Source: Melioribacter roseus (GTDB lineage: Bacteria; Bacteroidota; Ignavibacteria; Ignavibacteriales; Melioribacteraceae). From it: a stretch of DNA of 64,000 bases. The translations under genes were made by a program, and so were the position numbers. The first letter of the stretch is position 1. Each line of letters begins with the position of its first letter. Location of the stretch: positions 1-64,000 of the forward strand of contig DYJK01000003.1 of the NCBI GenBank assembly GCA_020723165.1, written 5' to 3'. The notes under the pieces are model-generated. The model was given only the letters and a program-made list of their open reading frames with translations. It was not told the DNA's origin and made no database searches. Below are positions 35,829 to 45,042 of this stretch, piece after piece.

Positions 35829-37691
35829 ATGAAAAAACTTTTCACATACATTCTGTTTATAGCGTTCTCCATTAATGCACAAAACAACGACTGGATTAAA
35901 AATATATATAACAAGAAAGAATACCGTATACCTATGCGTGATGGTATTACTCTCTTTACATCGGTATATTCTCCTAAAGACACAACTAAAACTTACCCGA
36001 TTCTAATTGTCCGGACACCTTATACCGTGGCACCCTACGGTGAGAATAATTACCCGGATAGAATATTACCGAATGAAGATTTTTGGAAAGAAGGATACAT
36101 CTTTGTCTTCCAGGATGTCCGCGGTATGTTTATGAGTGAAGGTGTTTACGATAACATGCGCGGGTATATTCCAAATAAAACAAGTAATAAAGATGTAGAT
36201 GAATCGACCGATGCTTACGATACCATCGACTGGCTGATCAAAAATCTGAAATTTAACAACGGGAATGCCGGCATTTGGGGTATTTCCTACCCTGGTTTTT
36301 ATGCTGCAATGAGCTTGATCGATTCACACCCGGCACTGAAAGCAGTTTCTCCGCAAGCTCCAATTTCAGATTGGTTTATTGGCGATGATATGCACCACAA
36401 CGGTGCCTTAACACTAACAATGTCGTTTAACTTTTTCAAAGTATTCGATCAGCAGAGAGACAGTCTAACATCTAAGTGGAAAGACTTTCCCTCTTATGCT
36501 TCTCCCGATATGTATAATTTTTTTCTAAAGCTCGGTCCATTATCAAACATTCAAAAATATTTTTTTCATGAAAGACTTCCCTTCTGGAATGAAATTACAA
36601 AACACGGTTCGTATGATGGTTTTTGGCAAGGAAGAAATAATCTGCCCCATTTCAACAAAGTTAAACCGGCAGTATTGATCGTGGGCGGTTGGTATGATTC
36701 CGAGGATCTTTATGGACCGCTTAATATCTACAAATCAATTGAAGAAAAGAATCCAGTCAATCAATCACACATTGTTATTGGTCCATGGATACACGGCGGT
36801 TGGGCACGTACCGATGGAGGCAGTTACGGTGATTTTACTTTTCCGGAAAAGACAAGCGATTACTACAACAAAAAAATACTAAACCCGTTTTTCAGTTATT
36901 ACTTAAAAGGCATCGGCAAGTTTGAAGTGCCCGAAGCGGTTGCTTACCGTACCGGCAGCAACGAATGGGCTATGTATAATGAGTGGCCTCCAAAGAATTC
37001 GGTAATTAAAAACTTATTCATTAGTAACCAAAATAAATTAACGTGGGAAAATCCATCTTCTGAAAATTTATTTTATGAATTTATAAGTGATCCTAAAAAA
37101 CCGGTTCCATATACTGCTAAATTTCATGATTCAGAGTTAGCTTACTTAAAAACTTACATGAGTGAAGATCAGAGATTTGCATCTTCCCGGCCAGATGTTC
37201 TTGTCTTCGAAACCGAATCATTAAATGATGATGTTACGGTCACCGGACCAATTTTAGCCGATCTTTACGTATCAACAACGGGGACAGATGCCGATTGGAT
37301 AGTTAAAATAATTGATGTTTACCCGGATAGCACTAAAAGCCCTAATCCAAACCCTACGGATATTGAGATGGGAGGATATCAGCGGTTAATCCGTTATGAA
37401 ATTATGAGAGGCAAATTCAGAAACAGTTACGAAAAACCTGAACCTTTTGAGCCGGACGAAATAACAAATGTTAAATTCAAGCTTCAGGATGTAGATCATA
37501 CTTTTCAAAAGGGTCACAAAATCATGATCCAGGTCCAAAGCACAATGTTTCCTCTTTATGATCTTAATCCGCAAAAATTTACGGACATTTACAATACTAA
37601 AGAAGAAGATTTCCAAAAAGCTATACATAGAGTATATTTCGGCAAGGAATATCCGACTAATATCAGTTTTAGTATTTTGAACACAAAATGA
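35829..37691 (+). CDS. Secreted CocE/NonD family (X-Pro dipeptidyl-peptidase-like) hydrolase
   Basis: A 620-residue serine hydrolase with a signal peptide (ending SINAQ, residue 17). The alpha/beta-hydrolase core has RMRDGITLFTSVY-like entry, the nucleophile GIWGISYPGFYAA (Ser), the acid in VGGWYDSEDLYG and the histidine in GPWIHGGW. The C-terminal part is a jelly-roll domain as in cocaine esterase and S15 peptidases. Similar enzymes cleave acyl esters or amides, including glutaryl-7-ACA-type and X-Pro substrates. It probably acts outside the cytoplasm on peptides or esters. It overlaps the following gene slightly. Confidence 0.88.
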   Translation: MKKLFTYILFIAFSINAQNNDWIKNIYNKKEYRIPMRDGITLFTSVYSPKDTTKTYPILIVRTPYTVAPYGENNYPDRILPNEDFWKEGYIFVFQDVRGMFMSEGVYDNMRGYIPNKTSNKDVDESTDAYDTIDWLIKNLKFNNGNAGIWGISYPGFYAAMSLIDSHPALKAVSPQAPISDWFIGDDMHHNGALTLTMSFNFFKVFDQQRDSLTSKWKDFPSYASPDMYNFFLKLGPLSNIQKYFFHERLPFWNEITKHGSYDGFWQGRNNLPHFNKVKPAVLIVGGWYDSEDLYGPLNIYKSIEEKNPVNQSHIVIGPWIHGGWARTDGGSYGDFTFPEKTSDYYNKKILNPFFSYYLKGIGKFEVPEAVAYRTGSNEWAMYNEWPPKNSVIKNLFISNQNKLTWENPSSENLFYEFISDPKKPVPYTAKFHDSELAYLKTYMSEDQRFASSRPDVLVFETESLNDDVTVTGPILADLYVSTTGTDADWIVKIIDVYPDSTKSPNPNPTDIEMGGYQRLIRYEIMRGKFRNSYEKPEPFEPDEITNVKFKLQDVDHTFQKGHKIMIQVQSTMFPLYDLNPQKFTDIYNTKEEDFQKAIHRVYFGKEYPTNISFSILNTK

Positions 37692-37702
37692 TAGAGGGCA
37701 AA

Positions 37703-38230
37703 ATGAAAAAGTTATTTTTAATTATGTTCGCAATTGTATTCGCTCAATCTGCAATAGCCCAGGAAGTTGCATTAGGTCCTATTGCCGGTTATTTTAAAAC
37801 TTCAGATGCAGATGAGGGATCGATAATATTCGGCGGTGCGGTTAGGTTAAAACTTGCCGATGCACTTGGAATAGAGGGTTCGATCGGATATAGAAAAGAA
37901 GAATATGAAAACGGTGACTTGAAAGTTACAAGTTACCCCATCATGGTAACCGGTATGCTCTATGCTCTGCCCATGGTTTACGGTGCTATTGGTGCCGGTT
38001 GGTATAATTTTAATATCGAGTATGCCAGTTCACTAGGTGCAGTAGATGAAACTACTCAAGAATTCGGTTATCATTTAGGCGCCGGTGTAGAATTGCCTTT
38101 AGGCAATTTAATTTTACGGGGAGATATTAGATATGTATTCCTTAATCTCGAATTGGATAACATGCCAACGGCCAAAGATATTAAAAGTGACTTTTATGTA
38201 ATAACAGCCGGCGTTCTTTTTAATCTTTAA
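37703..38230 (+). CDS. Small outer-membrane beta-barrel-like protein
   Basis: About 175 residues. I chose ATG 37703, as GAGG lies just upstream and the product then begins with a clear signal peptide (MKKLFLIMFAIVFAQSAIAQ); an upstream ATG at 37688 overlaps the previous stop. The mature part alternates polar and aromatic residues, with glycine-rich turns (ALGPIAGYFKTS, GAIGAGWYNFNIEY, FGYHLGAGVELPLG), the style of an eight-stranded outer-membrane barrel. Role unknown. Confidence 0.75.
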   Translation: MKKLFLIMFAIVFAQSAIAQEVALGPIAGYFKTSDADEGSIIFGGAVRLKLADALGIEGSIGYRKEEYENGDLKVTSYPIMVTGMLYALPMVYGAIGAGWYNFNIEYASSLGAVDETTQEFGYHLGAGVELPLGNLILRGDIRYVFLNLELDNMPTAKDIKSDFYVITAGVLFNL

Positions 38231-38264
38231 CCAGGAAATTTCAATCCTTAACTATGGAGCCATT

Positions 38265-38804
38265 ATGATATTCGATATACTCAAACATGCTGAACTTTAC
38301 TACCCTTTACACGAAAAAATGAAAATTGCTTTTGACTACCTAAGGAATAATGATTTTGATAACGTTGAACCGGGCAATTATGAAATAGATGGAGAAGATG
38401 TTTATGCTATAGTTCAACAATATGATTCCAAACCTCTTTCAGCCGGTAAATGGGAAGCTCATAAAAAATATTTGGACATACAATACGTTCATTCCGGCAA
38501 AGAAAAAATGGGATATTCCAATTCCCAGAAAATGATCGTTACCCAGGAATACAGTAGTTACAACGATATAATGTTTTTGAAAGGTGAAGGAAGTTTTCTA
38601 ATTGCTGAAGCCGGCTCATTTGCTATTTTCCTTCCGACAGATATTCACATGCCGGGTATTGCACTAAATTTATCAACGCCAGTAAAAAAAGTTGTAGTTA
38701 AAATCAAAATTTCCGGCGCACCCGAAGAAGCTGAAACAAAATCCGAAAGCGATATTGAACCTGAACAAAAGTCTGAAGGTGAAAGCGATACAACAGCTCA
38801 ATGA
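38265..38804 (+). CDS. YhcH/YjgK/YiaL family (DUF386) protein
   Basis: A 179-residue cupin-fold protein. Residues about 1-150 match the YhcH/EbgC family: GNYEIDGEDVYAIVQQYDSKP, the metal-site segment WEAHKKYLDIQYVHSGKEKMG, and FLPTDIHMPGIAL with its histidine. Family members are thought to act in catabolism of sialic acid or other sugars, as epimerases or sugar-binding proteins. The last 30 residues are an acidic, low-complexity tail (E, S and D rich) not part of the fold. It overlaps the next gene by ATGA. Confidence 0.87.
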   Translation: MIFDILKHAELYYPLHEKMKIAFDYLRNNDFDNVEPGNYEIDGEDVYAIVQQYDSKPLSAGKWEAHKKYLDIQYVHSGKEKMGYSNSQKMIVTQEYSSYNDIMFLKGEGSFLIAEAGSFAIFLPTDIHMPGIALNLSTPVKKVVVKIKISGAPEEAETKSESDIEPEQKSEGESDTTAQ

Positions 38805-39916
38805 AAAACGCAGCTATATTTTTACTAATTCTAATAGTAGTTTCTTGTAAACTCAAGGATAATCCAAATGATCCTAACAGTAATACAAGAAACTACTATC
38901 TCGGTTTTACTCCCTTCCCATATGATGTGTCTTCCGTTGCTCAAGATTATGTCTATTCCAAAATAAATACTGATGCGGATATTATAGTTCATCATTTCGA
39001 TGATGGAATTCCCTGGGATGAAGCGTTGTACAACCAGAATTTTCATTCCAATATAATTTCTGATTGGCAGTACCGATTATCTAAAACTCCGGCTACTCAT
39101 AAAAGAATTGTTGCAATAACACCGATCAATATTGATAGGGATGGGCTTGCGCTTTATAAAAATCAATCAAGCAATCAAGATTTACCGGCACCTTGGCTGC
39201 TCTATAATTTTAATCATCCAAACGTAAAGACAGCTTACCTTAACTACTGTAAAAGAGTAATCGAATATTTCACCCCGGATTATTTAATAATCGGGATTGA
39301 AGCTAATCTGCTTATCAATGCTGATGAAACAATGAACAAATGGAATGCTTATCTCGAACTCCACAAGTATGTTTATGGTGAACTGAAAATTTTATATCCG
39401 CAGCTTCCAATAATGGTTTCATTATCTGGTATGGATTTGATCAGCGGGTATACTTCAGCTAACAATACTTTGCAGATTGTCGGCTTTAACAATATACTGC
39501 CCTATACAGATTACTTTGCAATTTCTCTTTATCCTTTCTTAAGTAAATATCTAGCCGAATCAATTCCCGATGATCTTTTCGATCTGCTATTTGCGATGAG
39601 TAGTAAACCAAAGTGTATTACAGAAACCGGTTACCCGGCACAAGTTCTTTCAATCGAAGGAGGTTCTATCGTTTTTAATGGATCACCCGACAAACAGAAA
39701 AGCTATTTTGAAAAAATGTTTACTGCTGCCGATAAATATGATATGCGCTTCATTATCAATTTTGTTCTAAGAGATTACGATGAACTCTGGAAGGACCTGG
39801 GCAGCCCCGACGATATAACAAAAGTTTGGCGTGATACCGGTTTGTATGATGAGAATGGGAATGTTAGAACTTCCTACGAAGTTTGGAAAAACAAACTCAA
39901 CTTAAAAGTTGAATAA
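38801..39916 (+). CDS. Lipoprotein with glycoside-hydrolase-like (TIM-barrel) fold
   Basis: A 371-residue predicted lipoprotein: a signal sequence ending VVSCKL with the lipid-attachment Cys near residue 16. The body reads like a TIM-barrel glycoside hydrolase. It opens YLGFTPFPYD, has a putative acid residue in LIIGIEANLL, a YFAISLYPFL strand and a second acid in KCITETGYPA, as in GH53-type or related retaining enzymes. The start overlaps the YhcH stop (ATGA), so the two are co-translated; both fit sugar metabolism. The substrate is unknown. Confidence 0.7.
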   Translation: MKNAAIFLLILIVVSCKLKDNPNDPNSNTRNYYLGFTPFPYDVSSVAQDYVYSKINTDADIIVHHFDDGIPWDEALYNQNFHSNIISDWQYRLSKTPATHKRIVAITPINIDRDGLALYKNQSSNQDLPAPWLLYNFNHPNVKTAYLNYCKRVIEYFTPDYLIIGIEANLLINADETMNKWNAYLELHKYVYGELKILYPQLPIMVSLSGMDLISGYTSANNTLQIVGFNNILPYTDYFAISLYPFLSKYLAESIPDDLFDLLFAMSSKPKCITETGYPAQVLSIEGGSIVFNGSPDKQKSYFEKMFTAADKYDMRFIINFVLRDYDELWKDLGSPDDITKVWRDTGLYDENGNVRTSYEVWKNKLNLKVE

Positions 39917-39920
39917 GAAC

Positions 39921-39990
39921 AAGAGAACGGGTAAGAATATTGTTATTTCTAATTCACTTCTTACCCATACTCTAGCTCTTAATCTTTTTT
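39921..39990. terminator. Bidirectional terminator between convergent genes
   Basis: GGGTAAGAA (39929-39937) pairs perfectly with TTCTTACCC (39958-39966). An outer AAGAG (39921-39925) pairs with CTCTT (39976-39980), followed by a T-rich run on the plus side. It lies between the lipoprotein gene and the convergent FKBP gene. Confidence 0.65.
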
Positions 39991-39994
39991 GTGC

Positions 39995-40687
39995 CTACTT
40001 AACGATATCAAGTAGTTCAACTTCAAAAATTAAAGTTGAACCCGGTTGAATAAGTTCACTCGCACCCCTTTCGCCATAAGCTAATTCCGAAGGAACATAA
40101 AGCATCCATTTATCACCAACATGCATTAACTGCAATGCTTCGGTCCATCCTTTAATAACCTGGGTAACACCGAATACTGCCGGTTCATTTCTTTTGTACG
40201 AGCTATCGAATTCACGTCCGTCTATCAACGTACCTTTATAATGAACTTTAACTTTATCATTTGATGTCGGCTGTGCGCCGCTTCCGGTAGTAATGATTTT
40301 ATATTGAAGTCCGCTTGGAAGTGTAACAACTCCTTCTACTGTTTTATTCTTGGCTAAAAATTCGTCCCCAATTTTTTTATTTTTTTCTTTAACTACATTC
40401 ATTTCCGCATTCCTTTTAGCAACAATCTTTGTGTTTAGTGCCATTAAACTTTTTTCCATCTGTTCATCACTCATTAGCGATCTTCCTTCAACTGCGTCTT
40501 TCATAGCTTGAGCGAGAATGGTAAAATTAACTTTTAATTCCGGGTCCTTAAGATTCTTACCAACATTTTGCCCTATGCTGTAACTGATAGAATCTTCGAG
40601 GGTTTTTAAATCAATACTGCTTTCTGTTTGTGCAAATCCAATTGATGCAAATAGAAATACAATTAAGGAATATTTTAACAACTTCAT
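39995..40687 (-). CDS. FKBP-type peptidyl-prolyl isomerase (Mip/FkpA-like), secreted
   Basis: A 230-residue protein with a signal peptide (ending IGFAQ). A helical dimerisation domain follows (about 25-115, SIDLKTLEDSISYSIGQNVG). The C-terminal FKBP domain (about 125-230) has KVHYKGTLIDGREFDSSY, the VIKGWTEALQLMHVGDKW segment and YGERGASELIQPGSTLIFEVEL, all standard catalytic-pocket elements. It catalyses cis-trans proline isomerisation in the periplasm and probably helps fold outer-membrane proteins. GGAG precedes the start. It is divergent from the DUF1028 gene. Confidence 0.92.
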   Translation of the reverse strand: MKLLKYSLIVFLFASIGFAQTESSIDLKTLEDSISYSIGQNVGKNLKDPELKVNFTILAQAMKDAVEGRSLMSDEQMEKSLMALNTKIVAKRNAEMNVVKEKNKKIGDEFLAKNKTVEGVVTLPSGLQYKIITTGSGAQPTSNDKVKVHYKGTLIDGREFDSSYKRNEPAVFGVTQVIKGWTEALQLMHVGDKWMLYVPSELAYGERGASELIQPGSTLIFEVELLDIVK

Positions 40688-40818
40688 TTCAACTCCGTAT
40701 AATTTATTAAAAAACGCATGCCGAAAATAGCTTTGACCTCTTTGAGAATCAAATTCTTAAATGCTATTTTTTTACACCTGAAATTTACAAAGGTTCTTAA
40801 AATTCTTAAGGAGGTCAT

Positions 40819-41802
40819 ATGTACCAGTATAGACTGATTCTTTTATTTGTGTTTTTTATAGAATTAAATTTAACCGCACAAACTTTTTTTGGTAACGAGC
40901 CGTTTACACATACATATTCCATCGTTGCATACGACCCGGCAACGGGAGATATGGGTGTTGCGGTTCAATCCCACTGGTTTTCAGTTGGAACTGTTGTAAC
41001 ATGGGGCGAAGCCGGTGTTGGAGTAATTGCAACCCAATCGCTTGTAAATGTTTCTTTTGGCATACGAGGACTTGAACTACTGAAAAAAGGAATGAGTCCG
41101 CAAGAAGTTGTGGATTCACTAATCAAATCGGATGAAGGTCGGGATGTCCGTCAATTAGCCGTATTAAATTCTAAAGGAGAGGTTGCAGCTTACACCGGTT
41201 TAAAATGTATCAAAGAAGCCGGACACATAGAGGGGGAAAATTTTTCTGTTCAAGCTAATATGATGTTGAATAATACAGTATGGCCGGCAATGGCGGAAGC
41301 GTACAAAAAATCTTCGGGACCATTAGCAGAAAGAATGCTTGCGGCACTTGAAGCTGCAGAGAAAGAAGGCGGTGATATTCGCGGAAGACAATCGGCAGCA
41401 CTTGTTGTTTTCAGAGGCAAACCAACCGGGAAAATTTGGGAAGATAAATTAGTTGATCTGCGCGTTGATGATAGTCCAGAAACGTTGATAGAATTGGCAA
41501 GACTTCTGAAAGTCCACCGTGCATACGAACATATGAATAATGGCGACCTTGCAATTGAAAAAGGAGATCACAAATCAGCATTAGATCATTATGCTGCTGC
41601 AATGCAGATGTTTCCTGAAAATGAAGAAATGAAATACTGGACTGCTGTATCTCTCGCCAATATTGGAAATATGGAAGAAGCATTACCGATGTTTAAAGAT
41701 GTATTCCATAAGAATAAAAATTATATAAAGCTGACAGAACGGATATTAGAAAATTCATTGTTGAATGTTTCAATAAAAGATTACAATAGAATTATAGAAT
41801 AA
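40819..41802 (+). CDS. Secreted DUF1028 (Ntn-hydrolase-like) protein with TPR-like tail
   Basis: A 327-residue protein with a signal peptide (ending NLTAQ). The DUF1028 domain (about 30-225) is recognisable by HTYSIVAYDPATGDMGVAVQSHWFSVG, WGEAGVGVIATQSLVN and RGRQSAALVV. DUF1028 has an N-terminal-nucleophile-hydrolase-like fold. The C-terminal part (about 230-320) reads as two TPR-like hairpins (NGDLAIEKGDHKSALDHYAAAM and a partner). A strong AAGGAGG precedes the ATG. Function is not known; a secreted amidohydrolase is an inference. Confidence 0.85.
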   Translation: MYQYRLILLFVFFIELNLTAQTFFGNEPFTHTYSIVAYDPATGDMGVAVQSHWFSVGTVVTWGEAGVGVIATQSLVNVSFGIRGLELLKKGMSPQEVVDSLIKSDEGRDVRQLAVLNSKGEVAAYTGLKCIKEAGHIEGENFSVQANMMLNNTVWPAMAEAYKKSSGPLAERMLAALEAAEKEGGDIRGRQSAALVVFRGKPTGKIWEDKLVDLRVDDSPETLIELARLLKVHRAYEHMNNGDLAIEKGDHKSALDHYAAAMQMFPENEEMKYWTAVSLANIGNMEEALPMFKDVFHKNKNYIKLTERILENSLLNVSIKDYNRIIE

Positions 41803-41813
41803 TCATAGTAGAG

Positions 41814-41829
41814 ACGCCCGATCGGGCGT
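41814..41829. repeat. Perfect 16-base palindrome, REP-like
   Basis: ACGCCCGATCGGGCGT, preceded by GTAGAG and followed by GCCTA, lies just after the DUF1028 stop. It is GC-rich in an AT-rich gap and lacks a T-run, so it looks more like a dispersed palindromic repeat than a terminator. Confidence 0.6.
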
Positions 41830-41883
41830 GCCTATAAAAATTCGACACAACGCAGCAAAAAAATCGATCGGAAAATATTTTAA

Positions 41884-43461
41884 TTAGAATGGAAATTCTT
41901 CTTTCAAATTAATTTCTGTCGGCGTTGCTTCTTTTTCCACATTCTTCTTGGCTGTAAGGTGAGTTTCATTCCCTTCTACATAAATTGCTTTGTACGGTTT
42001 TGTAGGACATGCATACTCGCAAGCACCGCACCCGATGCAATATTCATCACGTACTTCGGGAATTACCAATTTATTTTCGTACGGTATCATGTGCACTGCT
42101 TTGGTCGGGCAATGTTCGGAACAAGCGCCGCAGTCGGTTTTCTCAGTGTGAACAATGCAATTATCTTTCACAAATTTCGCTATACCGATCTGTGTAAGTT
42201 TTTTCTTCTCTAGTTCAACGGGTAAAATTGCGCCGGTTGGACAAACGTCAGAACAGACCACACAATCAAAATTACAGAATCCGGCAATGTTATCTAACCT
42301 CGGCTGAAGTATCCCGAGAAAACCGTATTCTAAAAACGAGGGCTGCAAAACTTGCGTTGGACATGCACTAACACACATATGGCAAGCCGTACAAATGCTG
42401 TTAAAACGATCAATACTTATTGATCCGGGCGGTGAAACGGTATTCTTTCTGAATATTGGAACAGTACTCGGTTTGCTCGCAACAATTTTCTTTTTCACCT
42501 GGGCAAAGATTGATGATACTGTTGTAAAATAAACTGCAGATGAAATCAAAAAACTCCGCTTTGCTTGATCAACTGAATTACTGCTCGATTTTTTGACCGG
42601 CAAACCAAACTGATATTTTATTCCTTCTGTTGGGCACGACTGTAAACAGTTGAAGCAGCCAACACATCGTGACATATCGACAACCATTTCCTCACTATTA
42701 ATGCAGCTCGATTTACAATCTTTTTCGCAAACACCGCAGCTTAGACATTCCTCTTTTTCGATAACAATCTTAAAGAATGAAATCTTCGAAATTAATCCGA
42801 GGATGGTTCCAACCGGACAAACTGTATTGCAGTATAACCTCCCATTTTTAAATGAAAGATAAACTACTAACAGAAACATAGCGGTAGTAATAGCAAACGG
42901 TACAATGTTGAAAGTTTTTATATCAAAAGGAAAAACAGAATAGATTTGAAAAGACGCCAATATTGAAGAAGCTAAATTATTAGTACCAATAAAAACCGGG
43001 CGAATAATATTGCCGGCTGTTCTCCCGTAAATGCTGTACGGATCAAGAAGATTAAGCCCAATACCAAATCCGAATACAAATAGAAGCACCGGGATAAAAA
43101 ATAAAATCCATTTAAGTAACTTTTGTTCTTTCAAGAACTCAAATTTTTTCTTTTTCTTGTTCCACTTGAATTTACGTGAAATAAAACCGGTTACATCTTG
43201 AAGGAAACCGAGCGGACAAATTGTAGAACAATATACTCTTCCAAATAAAATTGTGAGTATAAAAACAAGAATAAAACCAGTCGATATAAACGTGAAATAC
43301 GATATTGATTTTAATATCGATGGTATGAACTGAAAATAGAGTATGCCGTTAACAACACCGGTTGGAATTAACCCCGAAAAATCAACAAGCACAAATGTTG
43401 TAGGTATAAAAAAAATTATTGATAAAACAATCCTGATTTTCCGCAAGTGAGAAGTGATCAT
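41884..43461 (-). CDS. Fused NapH/NapG-like membrane polyferredoxin
   Basis: A 525-residue iron-sulfur protein. The first half is NapH-like, with about four to five membrane helices, two CxxxCP motifs (CSTICPLG, CNTVCPVG) and two [4Fe-4S] sets (CLSCGVCEKDC, CVGCFNCLQSCP). An internal Tat-like signal follows (KRSFLISSAVYF, ending SIFAQ). The second half is NapG-like, with further clusters (CTACHMCVSACP, CVVCSDVCP, CGACSEHCP, CIGCGACEYACP). It should pass electrons from the quinone pool to a periplasmic acceptor. No nitrate reductase gene is present; the DUF362 protein gene lies directly upstream on the same strand. Confidence 0.87.
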   Translation of the reverse strand: MITSHLRKIRIVLSIIFFIPTTFVLVDFSGLIPTGVVNGILYFQFIPSILKSISYFTFISTGFILVFILTILFGRVYCSTICPLGFLQDVTGFISRKFKWNKKKKKFEFLKEQKLLKWILFFIPVLLFVFGFGIGLNLLDPYSIYGRTAGNIIRPVFIGTNNLASSILASFQIYSVFPFDIKTFNIVPFAITTAMFLLVVYLSFKNGRLYCNTVCPVGTILGLISKISFFKIVIEKEECLSCGVCEKDCKSSCINSEEMVVDMSRCVGCFNCLQSCPTEGIKYQFGLPVKKSSSNSVDQAKRSFLISSAVYFTTVSSIFAQVKKKIVASKPSTVPIFRKNTVSPPGSISIDRFNSICTACHMCVSACPTQVLQPSFLEYGFLGILQPRLDNIAGFCNFDCVVCSDVCPTGAILPVELEKKKLTQIGIAKFVKDNCIVHTEKTDCGACSEHCPTKAVHMIPYENKLVIPEVRDEYCIGCGACEYACPTKPYKAIYVEGNETHLTAKKNVEKEATPTEINLKEEFPF

Positions 43462-43514
43462 ACAACAAGACCGTTAAAGCCGGGGATCTATTCAGTCAGA
43501 AATATCACCGGTAA

Positions 43515-44441
43515 TTATAAAATAATACGTTTAATGTTTAGTCCATCGAGATTCATTTTGCCGGAGCCCATCGAATCAGCAATTTTAATATGTGGTATCT
43601 CTCCCGGTTCGATACCGAACAATTTTGCCGAAGCAGCATCGGCGGCAACCATATCGGTTGCAAGTATTTGTGATTTCATCGTAACAACGTCGGCTTTCGA
43701 AACTCCGCGCGGACCATTTTTCTTCATAACAGAATATGCATCAACAATATTTAAATCGGGTTTGCGGAATGTCGAGAAATCAGCAATGCACTGATGCAGA
43801 TCATTCCGGTGCCAATATCCTCTATCCCAATTAACACCCATCATATTTTTCATAGAAATAGTCAATCTTGATGAACCGTGATTCTTTAATATCGGTACAT
43901 TAATAAATACGTCCGAATCAAGAACCAATTCATGAACTTTATCTTTCTTTAATCTCTTCCCGTTTTTAATAGTAACTTCCTGGTAATAACTTTCAGTATG
44001 CCCCGGGACGATTGTTCCGCCGGCATCTTTAACAGCTTTTTCGATTCCGCTGTTTTCATAACATCTCCGCCAGTCATCACAAGTATGATCAAACACATAA
44101 ACTTCCTTTGCGCCGGCATTGAAGCAATGTTCGATTATTCGTTTTACCAATTTTGGATTAGTGTTTGCTGCCAATTCAGGAACAACGTCCCAGCCAATAT
44201 TCGGCTTAACTAAAACTTTCTGATTCTTCTTAACGAACGAACTCATTCCGCCAAGTTGTTTAATCGCTTCATCAAACATAGCATCGGGTTCGCCGCCTTT
44301 GATCGCTACCATATCAAACTTTTCAGAAATAGTTTTGCTGCTCTTCGAAATATAGTTGCCATAAAATCCCGGTATTGTTAAAGCTGAACCGGCTATTAAT
44401 CCGGTTTGAATACTTTTCTGTATAAATTCTCTTCTATCCAT
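43515..44441 (-). CDS. Tat-exported DUF362 domain protein
   Basis: A 308-residue protein whose N-terminus MDRREFIQKSIQTG is a twin-arginine export signal, followed by a hydrophobic helix. The DUF362 domain follows, with VLVKPNIGWD, a middle YVFDHTCDDWRRCYENSG, and the conserved FINVPILKNHGSSRLTISMKNMMGV. The domain is often found next to or fused with ferredoxins, here the fused polyferredoxin 53 bases downstream. Its function is not established; an oxidoreductase-associated role fits the context. It lies divergent from a small membrane protein gene. Confidence 0.88.
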   Translation of the reverse strand: MDRREFIQKSIQTGLIAGSALTIPGFYGNYISKSSKTISEKFDMVAIKGGEPDAMFDEAIKQLGGMSSFVKKNQKVLVKPNIGWDVVPELAANTNPKLVKRIIEHCFNAGAKEVYVFDHTCDDWRRCYENSGIEKAVKDAGGTIVPGHTESYYQEVTIKNGKRLKKDKVHELVLDSDVFINVPILKNHGSSRLTISMKNMMGVNWDRGYWHRNDLHQCIADFSTFRKPDLNIVDAYSVMKKNGPRGVSKADVVTMKSQILATDMVAADAASAKLFGIEPGEIPHIKIADSMGSGKMNLDGLNIKRIIL

Positions 44442-44531
44442 TGAATTCTCTATAGTATTTATTTTTTCTCCATAAAAAAGATATAAACATATTATATTGT
44501 ATTCAAGGGAATAAAAAATTTAGGATGAATA

Positions 44532-45038
44532 ATGAATGCTAATTCTTTAAGTATTTCAAGGCTGGATTTTAAAACAATCCTCATCGATTTATTTGCACTG
44601 TTGTTGATAACTTTCACACCGGCTATATCCCATTTGGCAGCACTGCCGATTTATTTATTGGAGCCTATGAGAATTATGCTGGTGCTTTCAATTATACATA
44701 CTTCAAAGAAGAACAGTTATCTGATCGCACTGGCATTACCGATATTATCATTTATTATTTCTTCTCATCCGTCCATGTTAAAATCTGTTTTGATTATAAG
44801 CGAGCTTTCAATCAATGTTTATTTGTTCAATCTTCTTATCAAGCACTTAAAGAATAATTTTACTGCTATGCTTGGAGGTATTTTGATCAGTAAAATTTAT
44901 TACTACGGGGTTAAGTTTGGTTTGGTAGGTTTTGGATTGATAGGCGGAGAACTAATATCAACCCCGGTATATTTACAATTGATTGTTGCACTGGCTTTAT
45001 CTTTTTACTCGATCTTCTTTTATAACAGAAAAAAGTAA
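44532..45038 (+). CDS. Small integral membrane protein, possible ECF transporter S component
   Basis: A 168-residue protein with five or six hydrophobic helices and few charges. The mid-region ISSHPSMLKSVLIISELSINVYLFNLL and the loop KHLKNNFTAMLGGILISK resemble substrate-binding S components of ECF vitamin transporters, but I see no diagnostic AxxxA motif. No ECF ATPase or T component is nearby. It is divergent from the DUF362/polyferredoxin pair, and such small membrane proteins often accompany those pairs. TTAGGATG lies just upstream of the start. Confidence 0.55.
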   Translation: MNANSLSISRLDFKTILIDLFALLLITFTPAISHLAALPIYLLEPMRIMLVLSIIHTSKKNSYLIALALPILSFIISSHPSMLKSVLIISELSINVYLFNLLIKHLKNNFTAMLGGILISKIYYYGVKFGLVGFGLIGGELISTPVYLQLIVALALSFYSIFFYNRKK

Positions 45039-45042
45039 TTTA

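Noticed and set aside
41814-41829. Rho-independent terminator
   Set aside because: The palindrome is not followed by a T-run on either strand.
41884-43461. Periplasmic nitrate reductase operon
   Set aside because: Only the NapH/NapG-like fusion is present; no napA, napB or napC-type gene is in the window.
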